Assembly: GCF_041916735.1 (NCBI RefSeq)
Contig: NZ_JAYRYY010000013.1
DNA from: Zoogloea sp016790385
Lineage (GTDB): Bacteria; Pseudomonadota; Gammaproteobacteria; Burkholderiales; Rhodocyclaceae
DNA length: 64,000 nt
Direction: 5' to 3' (one strand)
The position numbers were made by a program, and so were the translations under genes. The stretch's first letter is position 1; each line of letters opens with the position of its first letter. The notes beneath the pieces were generated by a model. That model worked only from the letters and a program-made list of their open reading frames with translations. It did no database searches and had not been told where the DNA came from. This document shows positions 40,934 through 50,091 of the stretch, piece after piece.

Positions 40934-42391
40934 ATGTCGTTCATTCGTCCCGGCGCGCTTTGCGTCGCCCTTACCGCTGCTTTTCCGGCAGTGGCAACCG
41001 CGGCCTCTGACGCCGACCTGAAGCAACTCCGCCAGCAGCTCAAGGAGCTGCGTGACACCTACCAGCAGCGCATCGAAGCCCTTGAACGCCGGCTAAGCGA
41101 AACCGAGCAGCGTGCCGCAGGCGCCGCCACAGCGGCTGCGGCGGCCGGCTCCACGGCCAGCACTGCCGTGCAAACGGTGGCCAAGGTCGAGGCGCGGGCC
41201 GCCGAAGCCCAGGCCACCGCAGACAGCGTCGCCCGCCGACCCGTTTCGGAAAGCACTTTCAATCCGTCCGTGTCGTTGATCATCGACAGCAAGTTCACCC
41301 GCTTGCAGCGCGATCCATCCACCTACCGCATCGATGGCTTCATTCCTTCCGGAGGTGAGGTGGGGCCTCCTCGCAAGGGCTTCTCACTCGGTGAGTCCGA
41401 GCTGGCGTTTTCGGCCAACGTGGATCACCTGTTCCGCGCCAATGCCCGTTTTGCGCTCGCCGAGGATGACGGAGCGGGTGTGGTCGAGGTCGAGGAAGTG
41501 AATGTGGAAACCCTGGGTCTGTCCTCGGGCCTCAAGGTCAAGGCCGGGCGTTTCCTGTCCGGTGTGGGCTACCTCAACCAGCAGCACCCCCACGAGTGGG
41601 ACTTTGCCGACGCGCCGCTGGCCTACAAGGCTTTCTTCGGCTACCGCCTGCAGAACGATGGTGTCCAGTTGCGCTGGGTGGCACCCACCGACCTGTTCCT
41701 CGAACTGGGCGCCGAAGTGGCTGGCGGGCAGAAATTCCCGGGGGCGGAGCGTAGCCGCAACGGTGCCGGCCTGTGGACCGCCTTTGCCCATCTTGGCGGT
41801 GATGTCGGTGCCTCGTCCGCGTGGCAGGTGGGCTTGTCCCACGTGCGCGCCAATCCGCGGGATAGGGGCTTCGAGGACGGTGCCGATGCGGCGGGCACGC
41901 CCCTCGCGCACAGCTTTTCCGGCCGCAGTCAGACCTGGATCGCCGACTTCGTCTATAAGTGGGCACCCAACGGCAACAGCAGCGTGACCAACCTGAAGGT
42001 GCAGGGTGAGTACTTCCAGCGGCGCGAGACCGGTGACCTGAATTACGACGTGGGCGGGCTTGCCGAAGCCTCTTCGGCGGCCCGATTCCGTCAGTCCGGC
42101 AGCTATCTCCAGGCCGTCTACCAGTTCATGCCGCGCTGGCGTGTGGGTGTACGGGGCGACTGGCTGCGCAGCGGCACGGTCGATATGGGTAGCCTCGACC
42201 CGGCCGGGCTGCCCCTGCTGGCTGCCTACAATCCCAGCCGTCAGTCGGCAATGCTTGACTGGTCACCGTCGGAATTCTCGCGCCTGCGCCTGCAACTGGC
42301 GCGGGACAAGTCCCGCAACGGAGAAAGCGACAACCAGGTCTGGCTGCAATACATCATGAGTCTTGGTGCCCACGGCGCCCACAAGTTCTGA
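40934..42391 (+). CDS. Outer-membrane beta-barrel protein of a zinc-type uptake operon
   Basis: 485 residues: signal peptide (1-23), a periplasmic coiled coil (about 27-55), an Ala-rich linker, and a beta-rich barrel of about 390 residues ending in Phe (HGAHKF), as outer-membrane proteins do. Located between a zinc-metallochaperone gene and a zinc-type binding-protein gene, 11 bp from the latter. It has no TonB box or plug domain that I can see. Passive or facilitated passage of zinc across the outer membrane is inference from context. Confidence 0.75.
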   Translation: MSFIRPGALCVALTAAFPAVATAASDADLKQLRQQLKELRDTYQQRIEALERRLSETEQRAAGAATAAAAAGSTASTAVQTVAKVEARAAEAQATADSVARRPVSESTFNPSVSLIIDSKFTRLQRDPSTYRIDGFIPSGGEVGPPRKGFSLGESELAFSANVDHLFRANARFALAEDDGAGVVEVEEVNVETLGLSSGLKVKAGRFLSGVGYLNQQHPHEWDFADAPLAYKAFFGYRLQNDGVQLRWVAPTDLFLELGAEVAGGQKFPGAERSRNGAGLWTAFAHLGGDVGASSAWQVGLSHVRANPRDRGFEDGADAAGTPLAHSFSGRSQTWIADFVYKWAPNGNSSVTNLKVQGEYFQRRETGDLNYDVGGLAEASSAARFRQSGSYLQAVYQFMPRWRVGVRGDWLRSGTVDMGSLDPAGLPLLAAYNPSRQSAMLDWSPSEFSRLRLQLARDKSRNGESDNQVWLQYIMSLGAHGAHKF

Positions 42392-42402
42392 GGAATTCCA
42401 CC

Positions 42403-43311
42403 ATGCATTCCAAGTTGATTCTCCGTCTTGCCGCTGTCGTCCTGGCACTGCTTGCCCTGCCGGCCGTCGCGGCCCTGAATGTCTTTGCCACGGTGCCCGA
42501 GTGGGCAGCGCTTGCCCGAGAGATCGGGGGCGATCGGGTGCAGGTCTTCGCCGCCACCAATGCCTTGCAGGATCCCCATCGCATCGAGGCAAAACCGTCC
42601 CTGATTGCCCGGGCCCGGAGCAGTCAGCTGGTGGTCGCCACCGGTGCTGATCTGGAGATCGGCTGGTTGCCGATGGTGCTGCGGGAGTCCGGCAATGCCG
42701 CCATCCAACCCGGTCAGCCCGGGTACTTCGAGGCGGCCGGCGCGGTACGCCTGATCGAGGTGCCGGCCCGTCTCGACCGGGCTGACGGGGACGTGCATCC
42801 CGGCGGCAATCCCCACATCCAGACGGACCCCCGCAACATCCTGAAGGTGGCCGACGCACTGGCCAGTCGTATGAGTCGGGTGGATCCGGCCGGAGCGGGC
42901 GCTTACAGCGCCAACCTGGCCCGTTTCAGTGAGCGCTGGAAAGCGGCCATGGCCCGCTGGGAGCAGGCCGCCGCACCCTTGCGGGGTGTGCCGGTGTGGG
43001 TCCAGCACCGTTCCTTTGCCTACATGGCCGACTGGCTGGGTATCAAGGAGTTGGGCGCCCTCGAAGCCAAACCGGGCGTCGAGCCGGGCAGCTCCCATCT
43101 GGCCGGGCTGCTGGAACGTCAGAAGGCGACGCCGGCCAGAATGATCCTGCGCGCCGCCTATTCCCGCCCGACGGCAGCGGATTGGCTTGGGGAGCGGGCC
43201 GGCATCCCGGTGGTGGTCCTGCCCTTCACCGTGGGAGGCAGCCCCGCCGCGACCGATCTGGTGGGGCTTTTTGACGATACGGTGCAGCGCCTGCTCGCCG
43301 GGCTCCGGTAA
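42403..43311 (+). CDS. Zinc/manganese-type ABC transporter, periplasmic binding protein (ZnuA family)
   Basis: Cluster A-I (ZnuA/TroA-like) solute-binding protein. 302 residues; signal peptide (1-24), and likely metal ligands His in DPHRIEAKPS, GGNPHIQTDP and VQHRSFAY plus a C-terminal Asp. The acidic His-rich loop of typical ZnuA is missing. The operon order (binding protein, ATPase, permease) indicates a complete importer. Zinc is preferred over manganese because of the neighbouring COG0523 gene. Confidence 0.88.
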   Translation: MHSKLILRLAAVVLALLALPAVAALNVFATVPEWAALAREIGGDRVQVFAATNALQDPHRIEAKPSLIARARSSQLVVATGADLEIGWLPMVLRESGNAAIQPGQPGYFEAAGAVRLIEVPARLDRADGDVHPGGNPHIQTDPRNILKVADALASRMSRVDPAGAGAYSANLARFSERWKAAMARWEQAAAPLRGVPVWVQHRSFAYMADWLGIKELGALEAKPGVEPGSSHLAGLLERQKATPARMILRAAYSRPTAADWLGERAGIPVVVLPFTVGGSPAATDLVGLFDDTVQRLLAGLR

Positions 43312-43321
43312 GGAGGGGGTG

Positions 43322-43909
43322 ATGGACGAGGTTCTGCTCCGCGCGACCGCGCTGGTGGCCGGCTATGACGCTCCGGTGGCCGGCCCACTGGATTTCGATT
43401 TGCGCCGGGGCGAGATCCTCGGACTTGCCGGCCCCAACGGCGCCGGCAAGTCCACCCTGCTGAAGGCCCTGTGGGGCGGCGTCAGGGTATTCAGTGGCGG
43501 GGTCGAGAAGACCCCCGGTCTGGCCATCTCCCATCAGGCCCAAGGTTTTGCCGAGCTGCGCGGCGTGCCCCTCACCGGGCGCGAGCTGCTCGGCCTGACC
43601 CGCGCCTCGCCGACCGGGCTGCCGCCCTGGTTGCTGGAGCGTCTCGACTGGCGGCTGGACCGCCTCTCCGGCGGCCAGCTCCAGTTTCTTCGCCTGTGGG
43701 CCTGCCTGGCGGCTCCGGCGGACATCATCCTGTTGGACGAGCCCAGCAACAATCTTGATCAGGCCGGCGTGGATTATCTGGCCGACTGGCTCGGCCGGGC
43801 CCATGCAGACCAGGGCATCGTCATTGTTTCCCATGATCCTGCGCTGGTGGATCGGGTATGTACCCGGGTGATCCAGTTGGGCGAGGCTGGAGGGGAGCCC
43901 CATCCATGA
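43322..43909 (+). CDS. Zinc-type ABC transporter ATP-binding protein (ZnuC family)
   Basis: 195 residues, short for the family but with all motifs: Walker A GPNGAGKS (about 35-42), signature LSGGQLQFLRLW, Walker B IILLDEPSNNLD and switch His in VSHDP. Starts 10 bp after the binding-protein gene with GGAGG before the ATG. Overlaps the permease start by 4 bp. Confidence 0.92.
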   Translation: MDEVLLRATALVAGYDAPVAGPLDFDLRRGEILGLAGPNGAGKSTLLKALWGGVRVFSGGVEKTPGLAISHQAQGFAELRGVPLTGRELLGLTRASPTGLPPWLLERLDWRLDRLSGGQLQFLRLWACLAAPADIILLDEPSNNLDQAGVDYLADWLGRAHADQGIVIVSHDPALVDRVCTRVIQLGEAGGEPHP

Positions 43910-44697
43910 ATCTTGATCTGCTCTTCGACCCGCTCTTTCGGGTGCCCTTTCTCACCGGCCTGCTGCTGGCGGGGCTGCTCCCCCTGATCGGCATGTATCT
44001 ACGCCTGCGCGGCGAATGGCTGGCGGCCCTGGCCCTGGCCCAGATGGCCTCGGCGGGGGCGCTCCTGGCGATGGTGCTTGGCTGGCCGATGCTGGTCGGA
44101 GGGGCTTTGGCCGCCCTCCTGGCCTCTCTTGCCAAGGGGTTTGCCGCGGCGGCAGGTGCCAACGCCTACGCCCTCATGATGCTCCTGGCCTGGGGGGCTG
44201 GCGTGCTCCTGGTGGCCAATCACCCCCTTGCCGAGCAGGCTGGCCACGCCCTGTTTGACGGCCAGCTTTACTTCACCGGGGATGGGCATCTGCTGGCGGT
44301 CACCCTCATTTGCGGCGCAGCGCTTCCGGTGCTGGCCCGTCTCAATCGCCCCCTGCTGCTGGCGCGCTTCTTTCCCGAGTTCCATCAGGCGCGAGGCATG
44401 GATGCGCGCCCCGGCCTGATGTTGTTCGATCTCGTCGCCAGCGCGGTGATTGCCCTCGCCACGGTCAGCATCGGGGTGATGGCGGCCTTTGCCCTGGTTT
44501 TCGTTCCGCCGCTGCTGGCCTACCGTTTCGGCCGCAGTTGGCGGGCGGGGCTTGGCCTCGCCGCAGTGATCGGCACCGTCGGGTATGCCGCTGCATTTGC
44601 CATCTCCCTGGCATTCGACCAGCCATTCGGACCGATCTGCGCCGTGCTTCTCGTTGTCATTTTCCTTGTGTCGGGCGTGAAATCCGACCGGATGTAA
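43906..44697 (+). CDS. Zinc-type ABC transporter permease (ZnuB family)
   Basis: 263 residues, seven to eight helices, ABC-3 family, with FLTGLLLAGLLPLIGMYLRLRGEW at the start and a permease loop near RGMDARPGLMLFDLV. Last gene of the metal operon. Function follows from the adjoining ATPase and binding protein. Confidence 0.9.
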   Translation: MNLDLLFDPLFRVPFLTGLLLAGLLPLIGMYLRLRGEWLAALALAQMASAGALLAMVLGWPMLVGGALAALLASLAKGFAAAAGANAYALMMLLAWGAGVLLVANHPLAEQAGHALFDGQLYFTGDGHLLAVTLICGAALPVLARLNRPLLLARFFPEFHQARGMDARPGLMLFDLVASAVIALATVSIGVMAAFALVFVPPLLAYRFGRSWRAGLGLAAVIGTVGYAAAFAISLAFDQPFGPICAVLLVVIFLVSGVKSDRM

Positions 44698-44767
44698 ATG
44701 AGCCGGTACGAGCTTTCCAGAGTGTTATCCTGTTTAATTCATGGATACGCAACGAGGAGGGATAGGA

Positions 44768-46003
44768 GTGGCGCTACCGTTTTTCGGCAAGAAGCCAGCA
44801 CCTGCCGGAACTTCAGCACCGCGACCACGGGTCGGCGCCGACCGCGCGCAGGGCGGCGTCAGCCGGTCGCCTGCTGCCTCCCCACCCCTTTCCCAGACCG
44901 CTCCGGGTAAGGCTCCCGGCAAGTCCCGAAACGAAACCTCGTCCCTTGATTTCACGATCGCCGGGGGAGACGTGAAGCGTGTGCTCGCCCAGTGCGCCGA
45001 CAAGGTGCACGTGGAGGAGGGCGTCGATGAAATGTCTCCGCCAGCTGAAGAGGCAGCCATCCTCTACGCCAACGGCAGCTACGACGAAGCCCGCAGTGTC
45101 CTTGAACATGCCCTTGATACCACGGTCGCGGAGGACGCGCGTCTGACCCTCTGGGGCATGCTCCTTGATCTGTTGCGCCTGACGGGGCACCGGGAGCGTT
45201 TCGAGGCCCTGAGCCTAAGCTATGCCACCGAGTTCGAGCGTTCGCCGCCTGCCTGGCTGGATCTCTCCCAGAGCGTCAGGGGCGCCGAGACCAAGATTCA
45301 GACGGTCAATCTGTCCGGTGTCCTGAACGGTCAGGCCGCCGGGCAGTTTGCCCAACTGATCCAGATCGGCATGCGCAATGGCGCGCTGCGCATTGATCTG
45401 AGTCGCCTGCGCGGCGTTGACAATGCGGGCGCCGAGCTGCTGTTGCGGGCGGTGCGGGGATTGCGCAAGGCCAGAATCAAGCTCTCCCTGGCGGGGGCCG
45501 GGCAGCTCGCGTCAGTTCTCGATGGCGTTGTCACGCCGGGCAAAGTCGAACAGAAGCCCGTCTGGCTGCTGTTGCTGGAGGTGCTGCAATACACGGAACA
45601 GCAGGATCGCTTCGAGGAGCTGGCGGTCGACTACGCCATGACCTTCGAGGAATCCCCCCCGTCCTGGGAGCCCCCGCCCGAGCTGACCACCAGCCAGGTC
45701 ACCTCCGAGAGCCTTGATGTCCAGATCGGTAACATCTATCGCCTGGAGGGTGAAATCGTCGGTCCCAACACCGAAGTGCTGCGCAAGATCACGGCCTTTG
45801 CCAGTGGCCGCACCAAGGTGGAGGTGGATTGCAGCCAGCTACGGCGAATGGATTTCGTCTCCGCCGGAACCCTCTTCAACATCGTCTCCCAGTTGCATGC
45901 CCAGGGCAGGCTGGTGGTGCTGAAGGGAGTCAACTCCATGCTGGCCGCCCTGATGCAGGTCATGAGCCTCCATCAGGTGGCGCGCATCGAACTGCGCGGC
46001 TGA
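44768..46003 (+). CDS. Protein with two helical repeats and two STAS domains
   Basis: 411 residues. A disordered N-terminus (about 8-65) precedes two copies of the same module: helical repeat 1 (about 128-163, with RFEALSLSYATEFERSPPAW) and STAS-like domain 1 (about 176-255), then helical repeat 2 (about 265-301, with RFEELAVDYAMTFEESPPSW) and STAS-like domain 2 (about 315-411). STAS domains act in regulatory partner binding. A GTG at 44768 with AGGAGG seven bases before is chosen over an ATG at 44741 that lacks one. hslV follows by 90 bp. Role unknown. Confidence 0.8.
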   Translation: MALPFFGKKPAPAGTSAPRPRVGADRAQGGVSRSPAASPPLSQTAPGKAPGKSRNETSSLDFTIAGGDVKRVLAQCADKVHVEEGVDEMSPPAEEAAILYANGSYDEARSVLEHALDTTVAEDARLTLWGMLLDLLRLTGHRERFEALSLSYATEFERSPPAWLDLSQSVRGAETKIQTVNLSGVLNGQAAGQFAQLIQIGMRNGALRIDLSRLRGVDNAGAELLLRAVRGLRKARIKLSLAGAGQLASVLDGVVTPGKVEQKPVWLLLLEVLQYTEQQDRFEELAVDYAMTFEESPPSWEPPPELTTSQVTSESLDVQIGNIYRLEGEIVGPNTEVLRKITAFASGRTKVEVDCSQLRRMDFVSAGTLFNIVSQLHAQGRLVVLKGVNSMLAALMQVMSLHQVARIELRG

Positions 46004-46093
46004 GGCGCGGCGGTCTGTCCGCCGCCGCAGGGTAGGCTGGAAGGCGCTTCCGCCGGGGCTTGAAATCCTTTTATCGATCCCCATATCTGCCCG

Positions 46094-46633
46094 ATGGAAC
46101 AATATCACGGCACCACCATCCTCTCGGTCCGACGCGGCCGGCACGTGGCCCTAGGCGGCGACGGGCAGGTCACCCTCGGCAACATTGTCATCAAGGCCAG
46201 CGCCCGCAAGGTGCGCAAGCTCTTCCAGGACCGCATTCTGGCGGGTTTTGCTGGCGGCACGGCCGACGCCTTCACCCTCTTCGAGCGCTTCGAGGCCAAG
46301 CTCGAGAAGCATCAGGGCAACCTTGTGCGCAGCGCGGTCGAACTGGCCAAGGACTGGCGTACCGACCGGGCCCTGCGTCGTCTTGAAGCCATGCTCGCCG
46401 TGGCCGACCTGGACAACTCCCTGATCATCACCGGTAACGGCGACGTCCTCGAACCCGAGCAGGGCATCGTGGCCATCGGCAGCGGTGGCGCCTATGCCCA
46501 GGCCGCTGCCCGCGGCTTGATTGAAAACACCGAGCTGGCCCCCGAGGACGTGGTCAAGAAATCCCTGACCATCGCCGGCGACCTGTGCATCTACACCAAT
46601 CATTGCCACACCATCGAGGTGCTGAAGCCGTAA
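46094..46633 (+). CDS. hslV: ATP-dependent protease peptidase subunit HslV
   Basis: Proteasome-like threonine peptidase of HslUV. 179 residues; after removal of MEQYHG the mature protein begins TTILSVRRG with the catalytic Thr. Degrades unfolded or heat-damaged proteins with HslU. The hslU gene follows after 66 bp containing a hairpin. Confidence 0.98.
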   Translation: MEQYHGTTILSVRRGRHVALGGDGQVTLGNIVIKASARKVRKLFQDRILAGFAGGTADAFTLFERFEAKLEKHQGNLVRSAVELAKDWRTDRALRRLEAMLAVADLDNSLIITGNGDVLEPEQGIVAIGSGGAYAQAAARGLIENTELAPEDVVKKSLTIAGDLCIYTNHCHTIEVLKP

Positions 46634-46638
46634 GGCCG

Positions 46639-46659
46639 GCCGCCCTCCACGAGGGCGGC
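46639..46659 (+). other. Intercistronic hairpin between hslV and hslU
   Basis: GCCGCCCTC (46639-46647) and GAGGGCGGC (46651-46659) form a perfect 9-bp stem with a 3-base loop. There is no T run, so it is not a standard terminator. It may protect the hslV 3' end or set the hslV/hslU ratio. Confidence 0.6.
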
Positions 46660-46699
46660 GCTCAACGGTGGAAAGACCCGCTGCACCCAGGATGATCCC

Positions 46700-48037
46700 A
46701 TGACTCAGATGACCCCCCCGGAGATCGTCTCCGAACTCGACAAGCACATCGTCGGCCAGGGAAAGGCCAAGAAAGCCGTGGCCGTGGCCCTGCGCAACCG
46801 CTGGCGGCGCGCCCAGGTGGCCGAGCCGCTGAAGAGCGAGATCACCCCCAAGAACATCCTGATGATCGGCCCGACCGGTGTCGGCAAGACCGAGATCGCC
46901 CGTCGCCTGGCCCGTCTGGCCAACGCCCCCTTCATCAAGATCGAGGCAACAAAGTTCACCGAAGTGGGCTATGTTGGCCGTGATGTGGACACCATCATCC
47001 GCGATCTAGTGGAAATTGCCATCAAGTCCCATCGCGAGCAGGCCATGAAGAAGGTCCGCGACCGGGCCCAGGACGCCGCGGAAGACCGGGTGCTCGACAT
47101 CCTGCTGCCGCCGGCGCGGCCGACGGTGGGTTTCGGTACCGAACCGGCAACGCCGGAAGATAACGCCACTCGCCAGAAATTCCGCAAGAAGCTGCGGGAG
47201 GGGGAGCTGGATGACAAGGAAGTGGACATCGAGGTGGCGGTGCCCGGCATGAGTGCCGAGATCCTCGCCCCCCCGGGCATGGAAGAGCTCACCGGCCAGC
47301 TTCAAAGCATGTTCCAGAACATCGGCGGGGGGAAGAAGAAGTCCCGCAAGCTGAAGATCAGCGAAGCCATGAAGCTGCTCACCGACGAGGAAGCCGCCAA
47401 GCTGGTGAATGAAGAGGAAATGAAAGCCGAGGCCCTGCGCATGGTGGAGCAGAATGGCATCGTCTTTCTCGACGAGATCGACAAGATCGCCACCCGCTCC
47501 GACAGCCACGGCGCCGACGTGTCGCGCCAGGGCGTGCAGCGCGACCTGCTGCCGCTGGTGGAAGGCACGACCATCAGCACCAAGTACGGAATGGTGAAGA
47601 CCGATCACATCCTCTTCATTGCCAGCGGCGCCTTCCACCTGTCCCGCCCGAGCGACCTGATTCCCGAGCTGCAAGGCCGATTCCCCATCCGCGTGGAACT
47701 TGATTCATTGTCGGTGGAGGACTTCGAGCGCATTCTCACCCAGACTGACGCCTGCCTGACCCGCCAGTACGAAGCCCTGCTGGCCACCGACGGGGTGAGC
47801 CTCGAATTCGCACCGGAGGGGATCCGCCGCCTCGCCGAGATCGCCTTCCAGGTGAACGAAAAGACCGAAAACATCGGCGCCCGGCGGCTATACACGGTGA
47901 TGGAAAAGCTCCTTGAGGAACTGGCCTTCGAAGCCGGCAAGGCCGGCCCGCAGACGGTACGCATCGACGCCGACTACGTGGATGGCCGCCTTGAGATGCT
48001 GGCCCAGCGGGAAGATCTGGCCCGCTACGTGCTGTAA
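46700..48037 (+). CDS. hslU: ATP-dependent protease ATPase subunit HslU
   Basis: AAA+ unfoldase of HslUV. 445 residues with Walker A GPTGVGKT (about 57-64), Walker B VFLDEIDKI, an intermediate I domain (about 110-240), and the conserved C-terminal tail (ARYVL) that docks into HslV. Full length. Confidence 0.98.
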   Translation: MTQMTPPEIVSELDKHIVGQGKAKKAVAVALRNRWRRAQVAEPLKSEITPKNILMIGPTGVGKTEIARRLARLANAPFIKIEATKFTEVGYVGRDVDTIIRDLVEIAIKSHREQAMKKVRDRAQDAAEDRVLDILLPPARPTVGFGTEPATPEDNATRQKFRKKLREGELDDKEVDIEVAVPGMSAEILAPPGMEELTGQLQSMFQNIGGGKKKSRKLKISEAMKLLTDEEAAKLVNEEEMKAEALRMVEQNGIVFLDEIDKIATRSDSHGADVSRQGVQRDLLPLVEGTTISTKYGMVKTDHILFIASGAFHLSRPSDLIPELQGRFPIRVELDSLSVEDFERILTQTDACLTRQYEALLATDGVSLEFAPEGIRRLAEIAFQVNEKTENIGARRLYTVMEKLLEELAFEAGKAGPQTVRIDADYVDGRLEMLAQREDLARYVL

Positions 48038-48124
48038 TTCGGGGGCAACTCCCACGCCGGCCCCCGGGCCGGCCCTACAATCGGGTCTTCACCGGCACCT
48101 GTCCGGACTCACCGGTTCCCGGCC

Positions 48125-48997
48125 ATGTTGCTGCGCATCGTCTCCATCCTCTTTCCCCTTTTTGCCATCACCGCCGTCGGCTTCCTGGTTGGCCGCCGGG
48201 CCAAGCCCGACCTCTCCCACGCCAACAAGCTGAACATGGACGTGTTCGTGCCGGCCCTGGTGTTCGGGGCGCTGGCCAACAAATCCTTCCACGTCACCGA
48301 GTTCCTGCCGCTGTTGGGTGCAACCCTGGCGGTGGTGGTCGGATCGGGCCTTCTGGGCCTGGCGGTGGCCCGGGGGCTGGGCATTGCCCCGAAGACCCTG
48401 GTGCCGCCGATCATGTTCAACAACTGCGGCAACCTGGGGCTGCCCCTGGCGGTGCTGGCCTTCGGCGAACAAGCCCTGGCGCCGGCGGTGGTGATGTTCA
48501 TGGTCTCCAACCTGCTGCACTTCTCGTTCGGCGCCTGGCTGCTGGACCACCAAATCAAGCTCGGCGGAATCTGGAAGGTGCCCTCCGTATTGGCCACTCT
48601 GGCGGGGTTGGCGGTGGGGCTCAGCGGTTTTGAGGTGTGGGGGCCGGCGATGACCGCCATCCGCATGCTCGGTGAAATCTCCATTCCGCTGATGCTCTTT
48701 GCCCTGGGGGTACGCCTCACCGAGTCGCGCATCGGTGAGATCCGTCTCGGCCTGATCGGCGCCGCGGCCCGTCCGGTGATCGGCATGCTGCTGGCTGCGG
48801 CAGTCATGCTGGTGGTGCCGCTGCCCGAACGGGAGAGGGCCCTGCTGCTGGTCTTTGGCGCCCTGCCGCCAGCGGTGCTCAACTACATCTTTGCCGAGCG
48901 CTATCACCAGGAGCCGGAAAAAGTGGCCTCCATCGTGCTGATCGGCAACGTGGCCGCGCTGGTCTTCCTGCCCCTGGCCCTGGCCATCGGCCTCTAG
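48125..48997 (+). CDS. AEC (auxin efflux carrier) family transporter
   Basis: 290 residues with about ten membrane helices and the family's FNNCGNLGLPLAV segment. Bacterial AEC proteins move small organic acids such as malate or malonate. Substrate cannot be told from sequence. 87 bp after hslU; a GC-rich hairpin without T run lies between. Probably its own unit. Confidence 0.82.
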   Translation: MLLRIVSILFPLFAITAVGFLVGRRAKPDLSHANKLNMDVFVPALVFGALANKSFHVTEFLPLLGATLAVVVGSGLLGLAVARGLGIAPKTLVPPIMFNNCGNLGLPLAVLAFGEQALAPAVVMFMVSNLLHFSFGAWLLDHQIKLGGIWKVPSVLATLAGLAVGLSGFEVWGPAMTAIRMLGEISIPLMLFALGVRLTESRIGEIRLGLIGAAARPVIGMLLAAAVMLVVPLPERERALLLVFGALPPAVLNYIFAERYHQEPEKVASIVLIGNVAALVFLPLALAIGL

Positions 48998-49194
48998 GGG
49001 CGGGGGCGCCCGGCCCTTTTGCCCCAGGGAATGCGTGCTAGAGTGAATGCAGGCGGGGTGATATCGCCCGATTGTCCCTGAGATCCCCCGTCTCGCGTAG
49101 GTTTCCCGTTGTTCATGCATGCGTGTGCCGACGATGCACGGGAGACCCAAGATCTGCGTTCCCCGGACTTGCAAGCTGTTCCATGAGGCCAGGT

Positions 49195-50091
49195 ATGGCG
49201 GACATCTTCCTGAGTTACACGGAGAAGGACAGGGACGAGGCGCGCCGTATCGCCGCGATGCTGGAGTCCGTGGGTTGGACGGTGTGGTGGGATCGTCGCA
49301 TCCCGGCGGGGGACACATGGCGCAGCGTGCTTGAGCGCGCTCTCGAGCGGATGCGCTGCATGGTCGTGCTGTGGTCAACACGTTCGATCGAGAGCGAGTG
49401 GGTGTATGAAGAGGCCACGGAGGGGCGACGCCAGGGCAAGCTTGTCCCCGTCCTGCTCGAGGCGGTCCGGCCACCGGCCGGCTTTCGCGAGATCCAGGCG
49501 GCCGACCTGACCCACTGGGATGGCAGCCTTGAATTCGAGGGCATGCGTCTGCTCATTGCCGATCTTGAGCGCCTTCTGGGCAAACCCGACACCCGTGGGG
49601 GCCAGTCGCTGGAAGACCTGGTTCGGCCGGGAGATTCGGCGCCGGCCTATGATCCCGCCGACCAGGTCGGCGCCAGGGCGGCGACCGGTCGGCGGCCGCG
49701 GCCCGTCAGGCTGGTGGTAGCCATTGCGGCGGCGGTGTTGTTTGCGTCCGGTGCCGTCTACTTCCTTCGCCCGGCCCCGAGCGGGGGCAGCTTGGCCGAG
49801 TCCACTGCGCCCCAGGCGGAGCCCACAACACAGCTACCGCCGGTTGTTGCTGCGCCTCCGCCTGTGCCCGCGCGGATCGATCCGCTGCCGTCTGCCCCGT
49901 CCGTGCCGGCCCGGCCTGCGCCAGTGGTGGTCGGTGCGGTCACCGCCACCAAGGAGCGGGCGCCCGCTGTACGTGTCGACAGGGCATCTGCCAGGACGTC
50001 CCGGTGCGCCGATCTTGTTGCCCGGATCCAGCTGGGAGAGTCGCTCTCGGACGAAACACGGCGCTTTTTCCAGAAGGAGTGCCGGCAATGA
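49195..50091 (+). CDS. TIR-domain membrane protein
   Basis: 298 residues: cytoplasmic TIR domain (about 1-128; IFLSYTEKDRDEA, WTVWWDRRI, and IESEWVYEEA with Glu72/73 near the usual catalytic Glu position), one membrane helix (about 171-191), and a periplasmic Pro/Ala/Val-rich region ending in a small domain with two Cys (ARTSRCADL and QKECRQ). Start at 49195; an in-frame ATG at 49183 is the alternative. Stop overlaps the lipoprotein start by 4 bp. Whether the TIR cleaves NAD+ or only mediates contacts cannot be told from sequence. Confidence 0.82.
   Translation: MADIFLSYTEKDRDEARRIAAMLESVGWTVWWDRRIPAGDTWRSVLERALERMRCMVVLWSTRSIESEWVYEEATEGRRQGKLVPVLLEAVRPPAGFREIQAADLTHWDGSLEFEGMRLLIADLERLLGKPDTRGGQSLEDLVRPGDSAPAYDPADQVGARAATGRRPRPVRLVVAIAAAVLFASGAVYFLRPAPSGGSLAESTAPQAEPTTQLPPVVAAPPPVPARIDPLPSAPSVPARPAPVVVGAVTATKERAPAVRVDRASARTSRCADLVARIQLGESLSDETRRFFQKECRQ

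Noticed and set aside
48038..48124. Terminator after hslU
   Set aside because: A GC-rich palindrome is present but no T run follows.
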